A program made the position numbers and the translations under genes. A DNA stretch of 11,903 nucleotides from a bacterium. Lineage in GTDB: Bacteria; Patescibacteriota; Minisyncoccia; Phycocordibacterales; UBA1550. The stretch spans positions 1-11,903 of the forward strand of contig JAKAMX010000020.1 in NCBI GenBank assembly GCA_021812665.1. The letters are read 5' to 3'. The notes under the pieces were generated by a model, which did no database searches, had not been told where the DNA came from, and saw nothing but the letters and a program-made list of their open reading frames with translations. Positions 1 through 5,352 of this stretch are shown piece after piece. The first letter of the stretch is position 1. Each line of letters begins with the position of its first letter.

Positions 1-93
1 TTACTAAGTCTGCTCGGGTGATTACATCCTGCACGGACTAAGTACTCTCGACCCCGGCTCGGCGACCCGCTTTGTGGGTGCCCGCCTCCGCCT

Positions 94-112
94 TTCGATT
101 CTCCCCATCCGC
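94..112 (+). other. Inverted, diverged copy of the tRNA-Gly 3' end (T-loop to acceptor)
   Basis: This 19-base stretch reads as a tRNA T-loop, T-stem 3' strand and acceptor 3' strand (TTCGATTCTCCCCATCCGC). It matches the 3' end of the neighbouring tRNA-Gly in opposite orientation with two differences. The bases before it do not supply the GGGAG needed to close a T-stem, so it is not an intact tRNA as seen here. It could be a tRNA remnant, one arm of a palindromic duplication, or the tail of an unusual tRNA starting beyond the window. I recognise nothing in positions 1-93, which are GC-rich, have frequent stops and contain a possible small hairpin around 61-84. Confidence 0.4.
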
Positions 113-113
113 T

Positions 114-161
114 ACAAAAATTAGAGGGCGAAACGCTCTCGCGTTTCTCCCTCATTTTTGT
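114..161 (-). terminator. Hairpin terminator after tRNA-Gly, probably bidirectional
   Basis: A long hairpin has stems 130-136/141-147 and 124-128/149-153, a four-base loop at 137-140, and outer A/T arms at 114-121/154-161. On the minus strand the GC-rich stem is followed by TAATTTTTG, as expected for an intrinsic terminator ending the FtsL-like/tRNA-Gly transcript. On the plus strand ATTTTTGT follows the stem, so it could work both ways. Its outer part merges into the tRNA-derived inverted repeat. Confidence 0.7.
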
Positions 162-231
162 GCGGGTAGGGAGAATCGAACTCCCGCCTGCTGCTTGGGA
201 AGCAGCCGTCCTACCACTAAACCATACCCGC
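161..231 (-). tRNA. tRNA-Gly (anticodon CCC)
   Basis: A complete cloverleaf reads on the minus strand. The 7-bp acceptor pairs GCGGGTA (5' end at 231) with TACCCGC, followed by discriminator A at 161. The anticodon stem GCTGC/GCAGC closes the loop TTCCCAA, whose anticodon CCC (plus-strand 197-199) reads GGG glycine codons. The T-arm is GGGAG-TTCGATT-CTCCC. The 3' CCA is not encoded, so it must be added by a CCA-adding enzyme. The gene begins 8 bases after the stop codon of the FtsL-like gene and is probably co-transcribed with it. A terminator hairpin follows directly. Confidence 0.95.
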
Positions 232-239
232 AAATCTGT

Positions 240-623
240 TTAAAGGCCTAAAAAAGCCCCTATGCGCGCCCAAAAACCACTTGGGCTACTCGCTTCGCTA
301 TTCTCACTTTTTTTCATATTGTCGTCAACTACAACCACTACATCCTCCCCTGGCTTTGCCACGGTAAATTTCCCTCTAACGTCCGCTTCCACGCCCTGTT
401 CGCTCCGGAGCCGCGCAAGACTCGATTCAAGTTCAACCTTTCGCGCCTGTATGTCTGTGAGCGCTTTGAAGGCAGCATCTCGCTCTGCGCGTGCAATTTC
501 CGCCTTTTGGTATATATTCCAGGCGCCATCTGCAGACAGGATCACTATCAAAAAAAGCACCGAGATTGAGGCTTTTGAATACAGAATTTTCCTTATTTTT
601 TTGCGCTCTTGAAATGGAATCAT
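240..623 (-). CDS. FtsL/DivIC-like septum formation initiator protein
   Basis: The 127-residue protein has the layout of the FtsB/DivIC/FtsL division proteins: a short basic cytoplasmic N-terminus (residues 1-18), one membrane span (about 19-37, rich in V, L and I), and an outer heptad-rich coiled coil (about 38-78). The segment around EQGVEADVRGKFTVAKPGED (76-94) matches the conserved end of the DivIC family. In that family such proteins bridge early and late divisome components. The C-terminal tail ends in a hydrophobic patch. The ATG at 621-623 was chosen because AGGAG lies just upstream, the clearest Shine-Dalgarno site in the window; an in-frame upstream start would run into the divergent small gene. 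tRNA-Gly follows after 8 bases. Family assignment is fairly firm; which of FtsL, FtsB or DivIC it replaces is not decidable here. Confidence 0.8.
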   Translation of the reverse strand: MIPFQERKKIRKILYSKASISVLFLIVILSADGAWNIYQKAEIARAERDAAFKALTDIQARKVELESSLARLRSEQGVEADVRGKFTVAKPGEDVVVVVDDNMKKSENSEASSPSGFWARIGAFLGL

Positions 624-637
624 TTCTCCTGTAGTAT
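609..637 (+). promoter_or_regulatory. Sigma70-like promoter for the 37-residue membrane protein gene
   Basis: TTGAAA (609-614) and TAGTAT (632-637) are separated by exactly 17 bases, placing a start site near 644, about 26 bases before the ATG at 670. The -35 box lies inside the start of the divergent FtsL-like gene. The assignment rests on motif match and spacing only. Confidence 0.5.
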
Positions 638-663
638 AACCGAATACTAAATAAACCGAATAC
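638..663. repeat. Direct repeat AACCGAATAC in a divergent intergenic region
   Basis: AACCGAATAC occurs at 638-647 and again at 654-663, 16 bases start to start, in the 46-base gap between the divergently transcribed FtsL-like gene and the small membrane protein gene. It could be a regulator-binding site covering both starts, or a local duplication. Confidence 0.45.
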
Positions 664-669
664 CCCATC

Positions 670-783
670 ATGCTGTTTGATAAAAAATACAAAAAATACT
701 GGAACACCTTTGGCGTCGTTGTTGCTGTGCTTGTTATGACCAGCATGGTTCTCCTCTATGCGGCCCCAAGCCTCTTCCGCTAA
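670..783 (+). CDS. Small single-span membrane protein, 37 residues
   Basis: An ATG at 670 opens a 37-codon frame ending TAA at 781-783, with a second in-frame TAG right after. The product begins MLFDKKYKKYWNTF, a basic amphipathic start, followed by one strongly hydrophobic segment (about residues 15-32, GVVVAVLVMTSMVLLYAA) and a short tail APSLFR. This is the design of a one-span inner-membrane protein or small anchor with the basic end inside. No Shine-Dalgarno site is visible, but a plausible promoter lies at 609-637 and a strong terminator begins 8 bases after the stop, so the frame forms its own transcription unit. It is the only plus-strand gene in the window. I recall similar short membrane peptides in other CPR genomes; the function is unknown. 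Confidence 0.7.
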   Translation: MLFDKKYKKYWNTFGVVVAVLVMTSMVLLYAAPSLFR

Positions 784-790
784 TAGGTTC

Positions 791-844
791 TAGTCTGTAT
801 AAAAAAGAGCCGGTCGTCTGACCGGCTCTTTTTTATACAGACTA
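791..844. terminator. Perfect 25-bp bidirectional terminator shared with lepA
   Basis: Arms 791-815 and 820-844 are exact reverse complements around the loop GTCT. The core is GC-rich (GAGCCGGTC) and each side carries a run of six A or T, so U-tracts form in both directions. It ends the plus-strand small membrane gene and the minus-strand lepA. The lepA stop codon (842-844) is part of the stem. Confidence 0.92.
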
Positions 845-2644
845 TTGCTCTCCACCACGAACCATTTTTAGAAAGACCTCATGAGGGATATCAACATTTC
901 CTTGGGCTCTCAATTTCTTTTTGCCTCGCTTTTGTTTTTCCCAAAGTTTGCGTTTGCGAGTAATGTCTCCCCCGTACATGTATCCCGTAACATCTTTTTT
1001 CATCGCCGAAAGTGTTCGTGACGAAATAATACGGCCGAGACCTTGTCCTTGAATTTTTACGGTAAAAAGTTGTTTGGGCAATATGCCATGAAGCTTCTCG
1101 ACCATTTCTTCAGCTTCTCGTTCAATACGGCGACGTGAGACGACTTTTGAAAATGCTGGCACAACTTCTTCTGCTACCAAAATATCCAATCTCGCAACAT
1201 CAGCCTCGCGATATCCAATAAGTTCGTACGCAAGGGACGCAAAGCCCGACGAAGCGCTCTTGAGATTATCGAAAAAGTTACGCATGAGTTCACGAAGCGG
1301 CATCTCAACTTCGATCGAGGTTCGATTGTCTCCAAATAGTTCAGTGTGTCCGATAACTGCCTCGTGTTCATAAAGGAGGCTCATAATGGGACTTACATAT
1401 GCGGGTGGAGTAATAATTTTTACGCGCACCCATTGCTCAAAAATTTTATTCGTCGCTCCGTGGTCTGGGAAAAGGTGTGGTGAGTAGATCACCTCTCGTT
1501 TACCATTGCGAAGTTCAACTTCATAGGTAATCGATGGTGTAGTAACAATGAGCTCGAGCGAAAATTCTCTGCGGAGACGTTCTGTCACGATTTCCATGTG
1601 GAGCATCCCCAAGAAGCCGCAACGGAACCCGCGACCAAGCACGCCAGACGCCTCTTCTTCAAACGAAAATGAGGAGTCAGACAAACGCAAGATCTCGAGC
1701 GCTTGCTTAAGGTTGGTGAAATCATCCTGACTTTCTGGATACACCGAAGCCCACACAACTGGTCGTGGCTTCATATATCCAGAAAGAGATGGGAGAGGGC
1801 TTCGTTGCGTTAAAATCGTATCTCCAACAGAAGCGATACCAGGCTTTTTGATGCCCGTTAGGATGTAACCGATTTCTCCTGCAGAAATAGAGCTGGTATC
1901 AACCATGTCTGGGTGAAAAATGCCGACACCCAATGCTCCAAATTTTTCTTTCGCCTGTGCGAAAAGAAGCGTGTCATTTTTTGCTGCCTTGCCATCGAGC
2001 ACGCGAATATACACAATGATGCCTTTGTGTGTTGAGTATCCAAAGTCGAACACAAGGGCTCGAAAGGGACCGCCCGCGCCTGTCTCGGAAACTGGTGGCG
2101 GAATTTTTTCAATGAGAGCAGCGAGGATTTCCGGTACGCCCTTCCCCGTCTTTCCGGAAACCTCAAGGACATCCTCGGGTGAAATACCAAGAAGTGCGGC
2201 GACCTCCTCTTTCACTTCTTGCGGACGTGCAATCGGAGAGTCTACTTTTGAAATAGCAGGAAGAATAACGAGTCCCGCTTCACGTGCCATCGCAAGCACA
2301 GAAAGTGTTTGCGCTTGCACGCCCTGCGTTGCATCGACAAGCAAGATCGTTCCTTCCACTGCTTTCATCGCGCGCGAAACTTCGTACGAAAAATCGATAT
2401 GCCCAGGGGTATCAATGAGGTTCAAAATATATTTCGCCCCCTTGTAGGCGTGCTCCATGCGCACTGGCTGCATTTTAATGGTGATACCTCGCTCACGCTC
2501 GAGCTCCATCGTGTCGAGGACTTGCTCCTTCATCTTGCGCGCCTCAACAGTACCCGTTGCTTCGAGCATGCGGTCCGCGAGGGTTGATTTGCCGTGATCA
2601 ATGTGGGCAATGATGGAGAAATTACGAATATGTTTGAGATCCAT
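842..2644 (-). CDS. lepA: Elongation factor 4 (LepA), translational GTPase
   Basis: The 600-residue protein is full length for LepA/EF-4, a ribosome-bound GTPase that binds stalled or translocated ribosomes and affects elongation and assembly. GTPase motifs visible are AHIDHGKS (13-20), RGIT (52-55), DTPGH (78-82) and the G4 box at 132-135. G4 reads SKVD instead of the usual NKxD, and G5 reads SGK instead of SAK (163-165). EF-G-like domains III and V follow, then the LepA-specific C-terminal domain with YGGDITRKRKLWEKQKRGKK and GNVDIPHEVF. The ATG gives the canonical N-terminus (KHIRNFSIIAHIDHGKS) but has no Shine-Dalgarno site. murJ ends 64 bases upstream, so read-through from murJ or a separate weak promoter is possible. 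The gene ends inside a bidirectional terminator. Confidence 0.97.
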   Translation of the reverse strand: MDLKHIRNFSIIAHIDHGKSTLADRMLEATGTVEARKMKEQVLDTMELERERGITIKMQPVRMEHAYKGAKYILNLIDTPGHIDFSYEVSRAMKAVEGTILLVDATQGVQAQTLSVLAMAREAGLVILPAISKVDSPIARPQEVKEEVAALLGISPEDVLEVSGKTGKGVPEILAALIEKIPPPVSETGAGGPFRALVFDFGYSTHKGIIVYIRVLDGKAAKNDTLLFAQAKEKFGALGVGIFHPDMVDTSSISAGEIGYILTGIKKPGIASVGDTILTQRSPLPSLSGYMKPRPVVWASVYPESQDDFTNLKQALEILRLSDSSFSFEEEASGVLGRGFRCGFLGMLHMEIVTERLRREFSLELIVTTPSITYEVELRNGKREVIYSPHLFPDHGATNKIFEQWVRVKIITPPAYVSPIMSLLYEHEAVIGHTELFGDNRTSIEVEMPLRELMRNFFDNLKSASSGFASLAYELIGYREADVARLDILVAEEVVPAFSKVVSRRRIEREAEEMVEKLHGILPKQLFTVKIQGQGLGRIISSRTLSAMKKDVTGYMYGGDITRKRKLWEKQKRGKKKLRAQGNVDIPHEVFLKMVRGGEQ

Positions 2645-2650
2645 GTGCTA

Positions 2651-2678
2651 AGGACAATACCATAAAATCCTTTAAAAT
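2651..2678 (-). promoter_or_regulatory. Possible lepA promoter in the murJ-lepA gap
   Basis: On the minus strand the AT-rich gap holds TTGATT and TATTGT with a 16-base spacer, just upstream of the lepA ATG. The same stretch has a weak hairpin CCTTT/AAAGG followed by ATTTTA that might attenuate read-through from murJ. Both matches are modest, so coordinates and function are tentative. Confidence 0.3.
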
Positions 2679-2708
2679 CAAAGGTTTTTCAACAATCAGT
2701 AAGCACTT

Positions 2709-4388
2709 TTAGATCTCTTCCTGCCCTGGGAGAATAATGCCCGCTTTTGAGAATTTTCCACCAAGCGCTTGGCGAAATTCCTGGATATCTTCATTGCGGA
2801 TGAGTTCAAGCACAAGCCACCAAGCAGCTACCCCTGCAACCCCTGCCCCAAGTCCCTGGAATAGAATTCCTCTGGTTGTATGGAGATTGAGATATAAACT
2901 CAGCACTATTAAAAATTCGTATGCAACAAACCCACCGATGAGTGATGCAAATATTGATTCTGAAAAAGTTTTTCGTAGCGATGGAACAAACTCTCCGGGA
3001 AAACATTTTTTATAGAAGTAATGAAGAACAAAAAGATTCAACAAGACTCCAGTCGAGTAAGCAACTGCAAGTAAAAGCACGCGTGAGCCAGAAACATCAT
3101 CTACGCGCATGAGAATACCAAGCGAATCACGAAACAAAACTGACCGTGAATATATTGCCATGAGTCCATATGTGCCCAATCCAATCGTTGTAGCAGATAA
3201 GATATTTGCGATGAGCGGAATCACTTTATTGCCAATCATGTGGAAGCCTCGAACAAGTAGGTAGGAGAGTGATTGTGCAGTAATTGAAAACGCGAATATT
3301 GCAAGCATTGCAGCAGTGAGCTTTGTCGCCGTCCACCCAAATGCGCCCGTCCCAAGCAGTGTGCGAACTATTTGAGCCCTTAGAACCAAGATTAAAATTG
3401 CACCAGGTAGAGACCAAAAAATAATACGTCTTGTCGTTACCACGATATGATCTGCAAACTTTACCAGATCTTCTCGAGCTGAATGTTTTGAAACGCCGGG
3501 AAACGCTGAGGTTGTAAATGGCATACCCACCACAATGAGACCGAGCGATTGCAAGCTGAACGAGAAAGAAAAGACAGCAATAGAACCCGGCTCCAATTTT
3601 GCAGCAAACGCCACGAGAATGAGCAGTAAAATTTGGCTAACTACGAGATAGATTGCCCTCGGAAAGGCTGCGCGAACAAGCTCCCATATATCCAAAAATG
3701 AAGGCCTCCAGGATATCGTCGGAATGAAGCCATTGCGTGAAGCAATAAAAAAGTGGATGAAAAAATTGAGAAATGCGCCAGCAACCGCACCCATAGCTAT
3801 TCCCACAATCCCGAACGCGGGGTAAAAAAGTATCGCGCCCAAAGCGATACCCAAAATGTAGAAGACCGCCGCGCCCGCAAAAACAACAAACCGGTTGAGA
3901 ACCTGTGTCATGCTTCCTAAGAGATTCGAAAGTGAAAAAAAGAGTGGCGCCAATAAAAGCATGCGCGTTACTACAATAAACTGGTGCTGGGCTTCTGCGG
4001 TAAAGCTAGGGAAAATATAGCGAGCGGCGATAGGCGCAACAGCAAATGCGAGTGCTGCAACCAACACAAATGACATAAAAACTACCGTAAATGTGTCGTT
4101 GATAAACTTTTGTGCGCGGGCATCACTTTCCGAAGCATGCTTTACCAAAACTGGCAGAAAAACCAAGGCGGTCATTCCTGATGCCGTGCACACAAACAAC
4201 AAGTCTGGTATTCGAGATGCGGCAAAATAAATATCCAATACTTGCCCAGCTCCAAAATGACTAGCGAGTAAACGATCACGAGAAAGAATAAGTAATTGCG
4301 AAAAAATCGCAAATGCGCCCATGAGAATAGCTGATTCATAAGTGCTATTCCATTCGCGATGTAGTAGATGAGAAACTTTTTTTAGCAT
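2709..4388 (-). CDS. murJ: Lipid II flippase MurJ (MviN family)
   Basis: The 559-residue polytopic membrane protein has the expected 13-14 hydrophobic segments spread over its length. It belongs to the MviN/MurJ branch of the MOP superfamily, which moves lipid II across the cytoplasmic membrane for peptidoglycan synthesis. The N-terminal family signature is clear: LSRDRLLASHFGAG (35-48), with R37, D38 and R39 at positions equivalent to the essential charged residues of the central cavity, and then LDIYFAASRIPDLLF (51-65). The length is slightly above the roughly 510 residues of E. coli MurJ, with a soluble tail after the last span. The ATG at 4386-4388 lies about 5 bases after the predicted start site and has no Shine-Dalgarno site, so the mRNA may be nearly leaderless. 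lepA follows 64 bases downstream. Confidence 0.93.
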   Translation of the reverse strand: MLKKVSHLLHREWNSTYESAILMGAFAIFSQLLILSRDRLLASHFGAGQVLDIYFAASRIPDLLFVCTASGMTALVFLPVLVKHASESDARAQKFINDTFTVVFMSFVLVAALAFAVAPIAARYIFPSFTAEAQHQFIVVTRMLLLAPLFFSLSNLLGSMTQVLNRFVVFAGAAVFYILGIALGAILFYPAFGIVGIAMGAVAGAFLNFFIHFFIASRNGFIPTISWRPSFLDIWELVRAAFPRAIYLVVSQILLLILVAFAAKLEPGSIAVFSFSFSLQSLGLIVVGMPFTTSAFPGVSKHSAREDLVKFADHIVVTTRRIIFWSLPGAILILVLRAQIVRTLLGTGAFGWTATKLTAAMLAIFAFSITAQSLSYLLVRGFHMIGNKVIPLIANILSATTIGLGTYGLMAIYSRSVLFRDSLGILMRVDDVSGSRVLLLAVAYSTGVLLNLFVLHYFYKKCFPGEFVPSLRKTFSESIFASLIGGFVAYEFLIVLSLYLNLHTTRGILFQGLGAGVAGVAAWWLVLELIRNEDIQEFRQALGGKFSKAGIILPGQEEI

Positions 4389-4399
4389 TAATACATTCT

Positions 4400-4428
4400 A
4401 GTATACGCGATGACGCTGTTTGAGCCAA
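4400..4428 (-). promoter_or_regulatory. Sigma70-like promoter of murJ
   Basis: On the minus strand TTGGCT (4423-4428) and TATACT (4400-4405) are spaced by 17 bases. This puts transcription start near 4393, only about 5 bases before the murJ ATG, which fits the absence of a Shine-Dalgarno site. Confidence 0.6.
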
Positions 4429-4439
4429 TCGTATACGAG

Positions 4440-4467
4440 AAAACCCCCAGTTTTAGCTGGGGGTTTT
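4440..4467 (-). terminator. rnpB terminator, probably bidirectional, made of element-end sequence
   Basis: The stem CCCCCAG/CTGGGGG (4444-4450/4457-4463) has a 6-base loop and flanking A4/T4 runs, giving an intrinsic terminator directly behind the rnpB 3' end in minus direction. It shares CTAAAACTGGGG with the 3' inverted repeat of the insertion at 4501-4805, so it may derive from the same element. Confidence 0.85.
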
Positions 4468-4500
4468 CATTTACCTATATCGATAAGCCGAATTTTGTAT

Positions 4501-4805
4501 CCAGCCCCAGTTTTAGGTATCAAGCAAAGTATGTTTTAAACGCTTGATGAGTTCATGCTTCCCGCTACCGTGATTCTTAAGTTTACGTTCTCTTGCTCTG
4601 GCATCATCTTCTGACTTGTATATTTCAGCGTAGATTAGTCTCCATGTGCCCTCTTTCCTGGTCGTAAACTTTTTACCACCCTCGTTATGTCTTATGAGTC
4701 TTTGCTTGATGTTGCTCGTAAATCCGATGTAGGTTTCCTTGCTAACATCATTTCGCAAAAAATAAACGTAGAACATTTTTCTATTGTACCTAAAACTGGA
4801 GCTGG
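4501..4805 (-). mobile_element. Inverted-repeat GIY-YIG element inserted in rnpB (P19 position)
   Basis: A 305-bp insertion separates the P2 3' strand from the P4 3' strand of rnpB, where the optional helix P19 sits. Its ends, 4501-4519 and 4787-4805, are 19-base inverted repeats with one difference, which in RNA becomes a G-U pair, so the ends can fold into a continuous 19-bp stem. The interior is almost entirely one GIY-YIG ORF whose stop codon lies in the repeat. Only about 40 bases are outside the ORF, too few for a self-splicing intron. No target-site duplication is evident. Confidence 0.8.
4513..4776 (-). CDS. Small GIY-YIG (URI-type) endonuclease inside rnpB
   Basis: The 87-residue protein is a single GIY-YIG domain of the small UvrC-like/URI type (COG2827-like). 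The first motif reads YVYFL (3-7) and the second YIG (16-18). The conserved arginine follows in QRLIRH (R26), and RLIYAEIYKSEDDARARERKLK (47-67) carries the conserved Tyr and Glu of the family. GIY-YIG domains cut DNA, and many occur in homing endonucleases, but this small subfamily also includes proteins with no proven function. The TAA stop overlaps the downstream inverted repeat. The start ATG lies 10 bases inside the upstream repeat, with no Shine-Dalgarno site. The lack of any other content suggests that the nuclease is the mobility gene of the element. Confidence 0.85.
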   Translation of the reverse strand: MFYVYFLRNDVSKETYIGFTSNIKQRLIRHNEGGKKFTTRKEGTWRLIYAEIYKSEDDARARERKLKNHGSGKHELIKRLKHTLLDT

Positions 4806-4856
4806 ACGGTAATCATTTATCTAGGCAGTGAGTTGCCCCACTGCTCAAGCGGCACT

Positions 4857-5147
4857 CCCCCCACCACAATACACACTATTTTGCCAAACTTCTTTCTATA
4901 CGTTTTTTAAGCTCGTCATAGCCCTTTTTAAATTTTTTCAGTTTCATTTCACGTGCACAGGCGTCACTCTTATCTGCGTATGCTTCATAGTAAACAAGGG
5001 TAAACGGAGATCTATGTTTAGTAGAAATATTATTACCACTGTTGTGTTCAAGAAGTCGCCTACGCAGATCAGAAGTTTGACTTATGTATAGCCCATTATC
5101 AACTGAACTTTTTATAACGTACAAATAATGCATATTGTGGTGGGGGG
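4857..5147 (-). mobile_element. Second GIY-YIG element in rnpB (P16/P17 position), distinct inverted repeats
   Basis: A 291-bp insertion lies between GTGCAAGGCC and GCCGCTTGAG of rnpB, in place of the P16/P17 arm of typical RNAs. Perfect 15-base inverted repeats bound it (4857-4871 and 5133-5147; CCCCCCACCACAATA and its complement). They are unrelated to the repeats of the other two insertions. The nuclease ORF starts at the last base of one repeat and ends 5 bases before the other. Confidence 0.8.
4876..5133 (-). CDS. Small GIY-YIG endonuclease-like protein inside rnpB, altered YIG motif
   Basis: Counted from the ATG at 5131-5133, the product has 85 residues and is a second URI-type GIY-YIG domain: YLYVIKSS (3-10), then LYISQTSDLRRRLLEH (15-30), then LVYYEAYADKSDACAREMKLKK (46-67) with the family Tyr and Glu, and a lysine-rich tail. 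The YIG glycine is replaced by serine (S18, codon AGT), a one-base change from GGT, which may reduce or abolish catalysis. A GTG start nine codons upstream is possible but would translate conserved rnpB sequence and one repeat arm, so I reject it. The protein is clearly diverged from the one at 4513-4776, so the two elements are not a recent duplication. The frame is intact. Confidence 0.8.
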   Translation of the reverse strand: MHYLYVIKSSVDNGLYISQTSDLRRRLLEHNSGNNISTKHRSPFTLVYYEAYADKSDACAREMKLKKFKKGYDELKKRIERSLAK

Positions 5148-5298
5148 CACGGCCTTGCACCCAGGTAAGGATTTAGCCGTTTCACCCCACATGTTGCCAT
5201 ATGGACTCACCCACAAGGGGTGTCTCCTTCTTTCGTTAGAGACGTCTCTGCTCGCACCTCTCGGATTGCTCCGGACGGGCGTTACCCGCTACCCTACT

Positions 5299-5352
5299 CC
5301 CAGCCCCAGTTTTGATATCTAGAACATTCTAAAAACCAAAACTGGGGCTGGG
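5299..5352 (-). mobile_element. ORF-less 54-bp derivative of the 4501-4805 element in rnpB
   Basis: Perfect 16-bp inverted repeats (5299-5314/5337-5352) form a hairpin inserted just after the P5 5' strand of rnpB, near the place where type B RNase P RNAs carry P5.1. The ends CCAGCCCCAGTTTT and AAAACTGGGGCTGG match the element at 4501-4805 (13/14 and 14/14). The loop keeps AATGTTCTA, the first bases of that element's ORF, followed by GATA as at its end. It looks like a MITE-like internal-deletion product. Confidence 0.75.

Noticed and set aside
1..112. Complete plus-strand tRNA at the left edge
   Set aside because: The apparent T-loop and acceptor end are not supported by a T-stem partner or a visible 5' half, so only a remnant can be claimed from this window.
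624..746. Longer N-terminus for the FtsL-like protein starting upstream at 746
   Set aside because: The extension overlaps the opposite-strand small membrane gene and its promoter, while the ATG at 623 has a strong AGGAG site and gives the normal domain layout.
4828..5091. Open plus-strand frame opposite the second nuclease ORF
   Set aside because: It is antisense to an ORF with clear GIY-YIG family motifs and itself shows no recognisable domain; it also crosses rnpB P18 and a repeat arm.
5134..5160. Longer GTG start for the second nuclease
   Set aside because: The added nine codons are conserved rnpB sequence plus a repeat arm; the ATG at the repeat edge is the natural start.
5128..5322. 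Plus-strand frame across the central part of rnpB
   Set aside because: It covers conserved RNase P RNA blocks on the other strand and lacks any domain.
4501..5352. Group I or group II self-splicing introns in rnpB
   Set aside because: Outside the ORFs only about 30-50 bases remain per insert, with no room for an intron core and no P7 or domain V like sequence; the simple inverted repeats fit a stem-loop element better.
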